Of a DNA stretch of 64,000 nt, positions 59,029 to 64,000 are shown piece after piece. Made by a program: the position numbers and the translations under genes. The stretch spans positions 147,986 through 211,985 of the forward strand of contig JAGFNK010000032.1 of assembly GCA_025769875.1 (NCBI GenBank). The letters are read 5' to 3'. Positions within the stretch are counted from its first letter, which is position 1. Every line of letters starts with the position of its first letter. The notes beneath the pieces were generated by a model. The model made no database searches, had not been told where the DNA came from, and worked only from the letters and a program-made list of their open reading frames with translations. Source of the stretch: Russula earlei. Its lineage: Eukaryota; Basidiomycota; Agaricomycetes; Russulales; Russulaceae.

Positions 59029-61801
59029 ATGACACGCCAGAGATGCCTTCTATGTAAGAAGGCCTTCAAAACAACACGGTCTCTCAGGCTCCATCTTTCA
59101 TGGCTGGAGAAATGCAGCATGGCATGGCAACAACTCACCGACGACGACCTGCCCCACCGGGATGCTTACATAGATGCCACGCCGTTCAGTCGCAGCATTT
59201 TCTTTGACCCAGAACACAATGATCACCATCAGCCATCCTCTGTGTATCACCCACTAGAAACCTCCCTTGAGCAAAATGAGCCATCGGCAAAAAGGGCTCG
59301 CACAGAAACTCAGTCGACGGCTGATGAATGCCGCGCAGGGCGCTATGTAGAGCCATATCCAGCCATGGTTGCTGAGAATTTAGGAACAGCTCTCACCCCA
59401 TTCCAGGAGCGAGGCGAGGCGCTACAGAAATCAGGGTTGCCTCCATGGGCACCATTTGAAGATACGGACGAATGGGAGCTTGTCAATTGGCTCATAAACC
59501 GAGTCAACAAGACTGGAACAGATGAATTTCTGAAGCTGGGATTGGTAAGTCCAACTACGCACTTGGTGACTCAGTCCTAACGTAAAATATACATAGACGA
59601 TGAAATGCTTCCAACTCGCGTACAAAAGTGCATACTCCTTTTTCAAAAAAATCGATACACTTCCGGCAGGGTCTCTGTGGCACACAGAGACCTTCAGCTT
59701 CACTGGGGATCTACTGGACGAGAATGGAGAGCCGACACAAGATCATTTTGAATTGTGGTATCGAAATTCTCTACAATGCGTTGAAGAGCTTATATCAAAC
59801 CCAATGTTCGAAAAATATATATCCTATGTCCCGGAGCTGCATCTATGAGGACAGCACAGGGAACACGCGTGTATATGATGAAATGTGGACTGCGGATTGG
59901 TGGTGGGAAATGCAGGTGCGTTTGTTTTAGACACCATCCCAGGTTTATCAGTCTTATGTCGCATTAGGATAAAATCCCTTCAGGCGGCGTCGTGTGCCCA
60001 GTCATCCTTGCGTCCGATAAGATGCAGTTATCGGGTTTCTCAGGCGGCCATCAAGCCTACCTGTTATATCTTACCCTCGGGAACATCAGCAAGAGTGTTC
60101 GCCGCAAATCTTCAAATCACGCAGTATCCCTCATAGGCTACATCCCTACCAGCGAGATTACCTGCTTCTCAGACCCACAAATACCAAAGTACCGACTCTT
60201 TCACGCATGCCTGAAGAAGATACTGGAACCATTGAAAAGTGCTGGCAGCAACTGGAACGAAGCTGATTTGTGCGGATGGTGTCATCCGCCGGATCTTTCC
60301 CATCCTCGCAGCATATGTGGGCGATCATCCAGAGCAATGCCTGGTTGCAGGCTGCAAGGAGAATCGATGCCCGATCTGTACCGTGCCTGCCAAGTCCCAA
60401 GGCGATGGATTTCTATTCCCATTACGGTCCCAGTTGCACACGGAACAGGTGTTACATCTCGAGGCTAATGGCCATCACCCTCCTGAGTTCTTGGAATGGG
60501 GCTTGCGCAAGGTCTTCTCACCGTTTTGGGCTGGCATGCCCCATACAGACATCTTTATGTGCATTTCCCCTGATATCCTCCATCAACTCTTTTTAGGTGT
60601 ATTTTGTCACCTTTTGGAATGGTGCGCTCAGTTAATGGGTGCTAAACGTTTGGACGAATGCTTTGAAGCTCTGCCGGTGTACTTGGGACTCAAACACTTC
60701 AAGCACAGTGTTTCTAACGTTTCGAAATGGACAGGGTGGGAGTATCGCGACATGTCACGGAGTCTATTGGGCATTATTTCTGGCAGCGTGGATCCCTGGG
60801 TGGTGCTCGTAGCCCGAGCACTGTTGGACTTCATCACATACGCAGGATACCGAAGGCATACGACAAAAACTCTTCTGTGCATAGAACAGGCCTTGGAGGT
60901 GTTCCATTCACACAAACGTGTATTGATTGACCTTGGAGTGCGTGAGCACTTCAATATTCCAAAAGTTCACTCAATGCAGCATTACGTGGCTGGAATTAAG
61001 TGTTTGGGCTCAGCTGACGGTTTCAACATGGAAAGCTCCGAACGCCTTCACATAGATTATGCCAAGCGTGCCTTCAAGGCCTCCAATCATCGCGATTACA
61101 TTATGCAAATGGCTCGGTGGATTCAACGCCAGGAAGCTATGTTTATCAATAAACAATTCTTAGCATGGTCCCTTAAAACATCGTCCCCGGAGTCAGAATC
61201 TACAAATATGACCGCGCGTTTCATTACATATTCGATTGCCAAGAAACCACCCCACTACATCTAGTTCGGACTCTGGCGATGGAATACAATGCCCCGGACT
61301 TCGTCAACACATTGCAGGATTTCCTCCAGAAGATTGATATACCCGGTCGATTCACCGTGCCAAATGTCTACGACCGGTTCAATATCTACAAACTGATTCA
61401 TATCAACTGGTCAGCAACAATGGATTTGGACATAGAATCATACCATGTCAACGCATTTCCCGAGCACCCTAACAGTGGCCATGGACAACGTTCGGGATCG
61501 AAATTTGATACAATTCTTGTCACCGAAAGCGGAAATAGGCCTCAGACATCTAAGGGGTTTCAAGGTACGTCTCATATTTGCAACAGAATCATGATCATTT
61601 ATTGTAAATGAAGGGCTTCGCTTGGCACGGATTCATGTTATTTTCGAACTTCCCAAGCACCTAGGGGCTTTCCCTCATCCATTGGCTTACATTCATTGGT
61701 TTCGTCCATTCACCAATGTGGATCCCACAACACATATGCATCAAGTCGTCCTGTCAACTAGAAACCACATGCCATATTCGGAAGTGATCAGCGTGAAATG
61801 A
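59029..61801 (+). pseudogene. Plavaka-type (CACTA-like) transposase, frame disrupted
   Basis: Transposase of the basidiomycete Plavaka group. Exons: 59029-59544, 59597-59915, 59968 to about 61610, and about 61617-61801. The N-terminus has a C2H2-like finger (RCLLCKKAFKTTRSLRLHL). Then come WELVNWLINRVNKTGTDEF, MWTADWWWEMQ, VVCPVILASDKMQLSGFSGG, LYLTLGNISKSVRRKS, CADGVIRRIFPILAAYVGDH, ENRCPICTVP, DILHQLFLGVFCHLLEWC, HFNIPKVHSMQHYVAGIK, and a C-terminus with VIFELPKHLGAFPHPLAYI. One extra base occurs near 59848 and near 60237, and one base seems missing near 61250, so it is inactive as written. Motif conservation is otherwise high, suggesting recent decay or consensus errors. Confidence 0.8.
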
Positions 61802-62339
61802 ATATGGCGAAGTTGTGTCTTAATCCCACAGTTTAGCTCAAACCGAGTTCCCTCGTCGTGGACAAGAGAAGGTCGCCATATACAAGCCATCCCAAAGTAT
61901 TATCTTGGGAGGCACCTAGATCGAAATATGTTTCAAATGTACGAGGAGAATGATGGATGAGTAGCCCATGAGTTCATAGAAACGTGGATATGGCTAGTTA
62001 CATCATGCGCTTCAAGTTCCCTCAGACCAGCAGCGTTCATGTGTTTGTTGATCAGTGAAGCGAGCAAAAAGGGGGAGCAGGAGACTGCACAGAACTGTCA
62101 TTCGAAACCGTAGCTACCAGTCATTAAATACTGTGGCAAAGGCAGAGGAAAAGCAGGTAATCAAGAGAGCAGAGGGATAGAGGACATGAGACAAGACGAG
62201 TAAGTAGGTGAGTATGACGTCGCGACGGAACGCGAACCAGAATCGAGGCATAAGAGATTCTACAATAACCGGAACGAGGCAAGTGTTTAGCAAAATCGGA
62301 GAGTAAGTAAACGAGACGGGATGGGAATTCATAGCAGTA
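61802..62339. other. 3' flank of the Plavaka transposase
   Basis: No clear gene. Possibly the transposase 3' UTR followed by element-internal non-coding sequence. Confidence 0.35.
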
Positions 62340-63000
62340 CAGTATATCAGTCAAGAGTGTACCAAAAGCCTATTCCTCCGACTGCGAGTCCGCGAGCGCG
62401 GGGCGGCACGACGATGACGACAGGGCGAGGCGCAGTGGGCAGCAAGCCCTCGGGTAGAGCGGTGATGACGAAGACGAACGCGTCATACTGGTCCGTGCGT
62501 AGATGCGAGGGGGGGGTGAGGAGAATGATTCATAGCATTTTGCAGAGGAGCGAGAATCTGATGAAAGGGGTTCGACGAGGGGCGAGAGCATAATGACGAG
62601 GGGAAGGGAAGAGTGTCGCAGGTGGAGGAGACTAGTGGCAGAGGGGATGGATAAGAACAAAGGAGGGCGAGACGCGGGCGAACGGCGATGATGTCGTGCC
62701 GTAGGTCGATGCTTGGAGGAGCCGAGCTCCGACTCCAAGACTGATGGGGGAGGCGTTGAGCGGCGAGGCGAGTGACGTCGGAGGCGATCGAACTGAGCCA
62801 TTGTCGCCGTTCCTGGGCATAGAGTGGGCGATGCGAGGGGATGACGTCAAAAGGGGAGCATGAGATGGAAGGAGAAAGAGGGGAAAGGAGTGGCGATAGT
62901 TGGTGGGGAGGAAAGAAGGGGTGAGGCGAGAGCGAGAGCAAGGGAACTTGAAGCACGGGAGGTGCAAGGTGCTGATACGAGTCATGTCAGTTTCCAGGCC
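62340..63000 (-). other. GC-rich block with three overlapping minus-strand open frames
   Basis: All three minus-strand frames stay open for 100-157 codons, giving Ser/Pro/Arg-rich or hydrophobic translations. One frame contains DAFVFVITALPEGLLP and RPVVIVVPPRARGLAVGGIG, which looks membrane-like, but it has no good ATG. The composition differs strongly from the AT-rich surroundings. It is probably a captured gene fragment or low-complexity filler in the element. Confidence 0.3.
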
Positions 63001-63060
63001 AGCGGACTCACAACACACCTTACATCAGTAAGATACATAGTGCAATATAAAAACCAACTG

Positions 63061-63160
63061 TCTCCATAGAGCAATGTAGCGAATCGAGTGTCTCCATAGA
63101 GCAATGTAACAAAATGATCGTCTCCATAGAGCAATGTAACAAACCGATTATCTCCATAGT
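63061..63160. repeat. 30-bp subterminal tandem repeats
   Basis: TCTCCATAGAGCAATGTA recurs at 63061, 63091 and 63121, with a partial copy at 63151. They lie 30-130 bp inside a CACTA-like end, where transposase-binding subterminal repeats are expected. Confidence 0.9.
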
Positions 63161-63170
63161 CAACCATGAT

Positions 63171-63190
63171 TTTGATCATCCTACATAGTG
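63171..63190 (-). repeat. candidate CACTA-like element terminus
   Basis: On the minus strand the sequence begins CACTATGTAGGATGATC. CACTA ends and adjacent subterminal repeats are hallmarks of this superfamily. A matching left end was not found with confidence; GCTATGTAGC near 56352 is a weak candidate. Confidence 0.5.
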
Positions 63191-63778
63191 TGTAACGGCG
63201 TCGCGGCCGTTAGAGCGTTAGCTCAAGGTTCAGTGGGGGCCAAGTCCCTGTGACTTGGTTCAAGGGTTCAATGGGGGCCGGCTCAAGGAGACCGGTTCAA
63301 TGGTTTAGTGTCTCAAGGCTGAGTCAGACAATGACTCAGTCCGCAGACAGAGTCGATCTCCTGGTTTCACAGAAGAGGAAGACGATGAGAGAGAGGCAGA
63401 GGAGGAAGAGGAACACAAGGATTCCTTGAGGTGTGCTCAGGTCAAGCAAGGTGTAGGCCAGCACAAGCAAGTTGTGATTTGAGAGAGTGTACAAGGCAAA
63501 GGATGCGACAGGAAATGGACAAAGCTAAGCTTGGGGCATTCCCCAGCTTCTACAGGCGCTTAAATACTGTATGTGGTGAGGCTGTACAGTACCATAAGCA
63601 GAACAATAGATAAGGGTAGACCAATAGCAAAAGTAACTTGACAATAGGTGAAACACAATAAGTGAAACACAATAGGTGAAACAATAGGGGATCACCATCA
63701 AGGGATGAAACAGTAACCACAGAGACAAGGATAATAAAGAAGAACAATAATGGACGAACCGACAAGGGGTAGTTTACA
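63191..63778 (-). mobile_element. retrotransposon LTR (Ty3/Gypsy-like)
   Basis: The minus-strand sequence starts TGTAAACTACCCC and ends CGCCGTTACA, so it has the TG...CA ends of an LTR, 588 bp long. Directly before it (minus strand) is a purine-rich tract, GCATGAGGGGGGCATGATG, as expected for the polypurine tract next to a 3' LTR. The other LTR would lie beyond the window. It abuts the CACTA-like terminus directly. Confidence 0.65.
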
Positions 63779-63811
63779 ACATCATGCCCCCCTCATGCTT
63801 AGTTCTCCGAA

Positions 63812-64000
63812 CTAATCGGTCTCAGGGCCCGACTCACGGAGTTCATCGCCCTCGACCTCTGGCCACGTGCTCTGGGGTCCCATAGCTCTAGGGCAGAAGC
63901 CCCTATAGCTCCGGTGGGTCCTCCTGAGGATGCAATCCACTTGTCCGCTGCAATTAGTATGAGGTCTGTTACAGTCCTTGTTCCAGTGCCCCCTGGTGTT
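63812..64000 (-). CDS. partial retroelement ORF with zinc-knuckle-like motif
   Basis: Minus-strand frame entering from the right edge and ending with ELRESGPETD at 63812, 33 bp before the LTR on that strand. It contains NTRGHWNKDCNRPHTNC, which resembles a CCHC zinc knuckle (GHxxxxC). Its place next to the 3' LTR is odd for a Gag-type motif and may mean a non-autonomous element or a C-terminal Pol extension. Confidence 0.4.
   Translation of the reverse strand, partial: NTRGHWNKDCNRPHTNCSGQVDCILRRTHRSYRGFCPRAMGPQSTWPEVEGDELRESGPETD

Noticed and set aside
63061..63160. Regular 30-bp repeats as a CRISPR array
   Set aside because: The units are contiguous tandem repeats with no unique spacers, and the genome is eukaryotic.
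62982..63179. Repetitive 65-codon minus-strand frame over the subterminal repeats
   Set aside because: The frame follows from a 30-bp period without stops; no start context or homology is visible.

Overview
This window comes from a filamentous basidiomycete, most likely an Agaricomycete. Genes are packed with many short GT-AG introns (mostly 45-75 bp), intergenic gaps are small, and the mobile elements on the right are of kinds typical of Agaricomycetes (Plavaka/CACTA-like transposase, DUF6532 protein, pogo-like DDE transposase, SWIM-containing MULE-like remnant, Ty3/Gypsy-type LTR). I had no database access. Family calls rest on recognised motifs, and exon borders were worked out by hand from splice signals and frame continuity.

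Positions 570-48303 are a dense block of conserved housekeeping genes: an SDR-like protein; an ALKBH7-like dioxygenase (-); a mitochondrial-carrier-like protein; a CHORD-CS co-chaperone; mitochondrial IF-2 (-); a phospholipid scramblase; CDC45 (-); MSS51 (-); an M13 metallopeptidase with a disrupted frame; HIS3 (-); a CUE-AlkB-GRF protein (-); kinesin-5 (-); ELF1; kinesin-1; a PUF protein; SEC16; OST3/6 (-); PI4-kinase PIK1; and a KRE2/MNT1 mannosyltransferase (-). Several pairs are divergent across 110-300 bp (IF-2/scramblase, MSS51/M13, kinesin-5/ELF1, OST3/PIK1). Others are convergent with very short gaps (SDR/ALKBH7 28 bp, PIK1/KRE2 137 bp). Functional threads are mitochondrial gene expression (IF-2, MSS51), the cytoskeleton (two kinesins), the secretory pathway (SEC16, OST3/6, PIK1, KRE2) and genome maintenance (CDC45, AlkB-GRF).

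From about 50.3 kb the character changes sharply. The right 13.7 kb is a graveyard of nested mobile DNA: a 1.05-kb element with 28-bp terminal inverted repeats, a pogo-like transposase split in two by a 2.1-kb nested insertion, a MULE/SWIM remnant, two inverted copies of a ~360-bp repeat, a Plavaka transposase arranged head-to-head with a DUF6532 gene, a CACTA-like terminus with 30-bp subterminal repeats, and at the edge an LTR with internal retroelement sequence.

The most unusual global signal is a series of one-base (+1) frame offsets inside otherwise well-conserved exons of at least six genes. A consensus-sequence insertion bias is the simplest explanation, but it deserves checking. Other notable points are three GC-AG introns, four microexons of 5-11 nt, a mutated splice donor in the M13 gene, and a 26-codon in-frame insertion in HIS3 that looks like an intron whose donor was lost.
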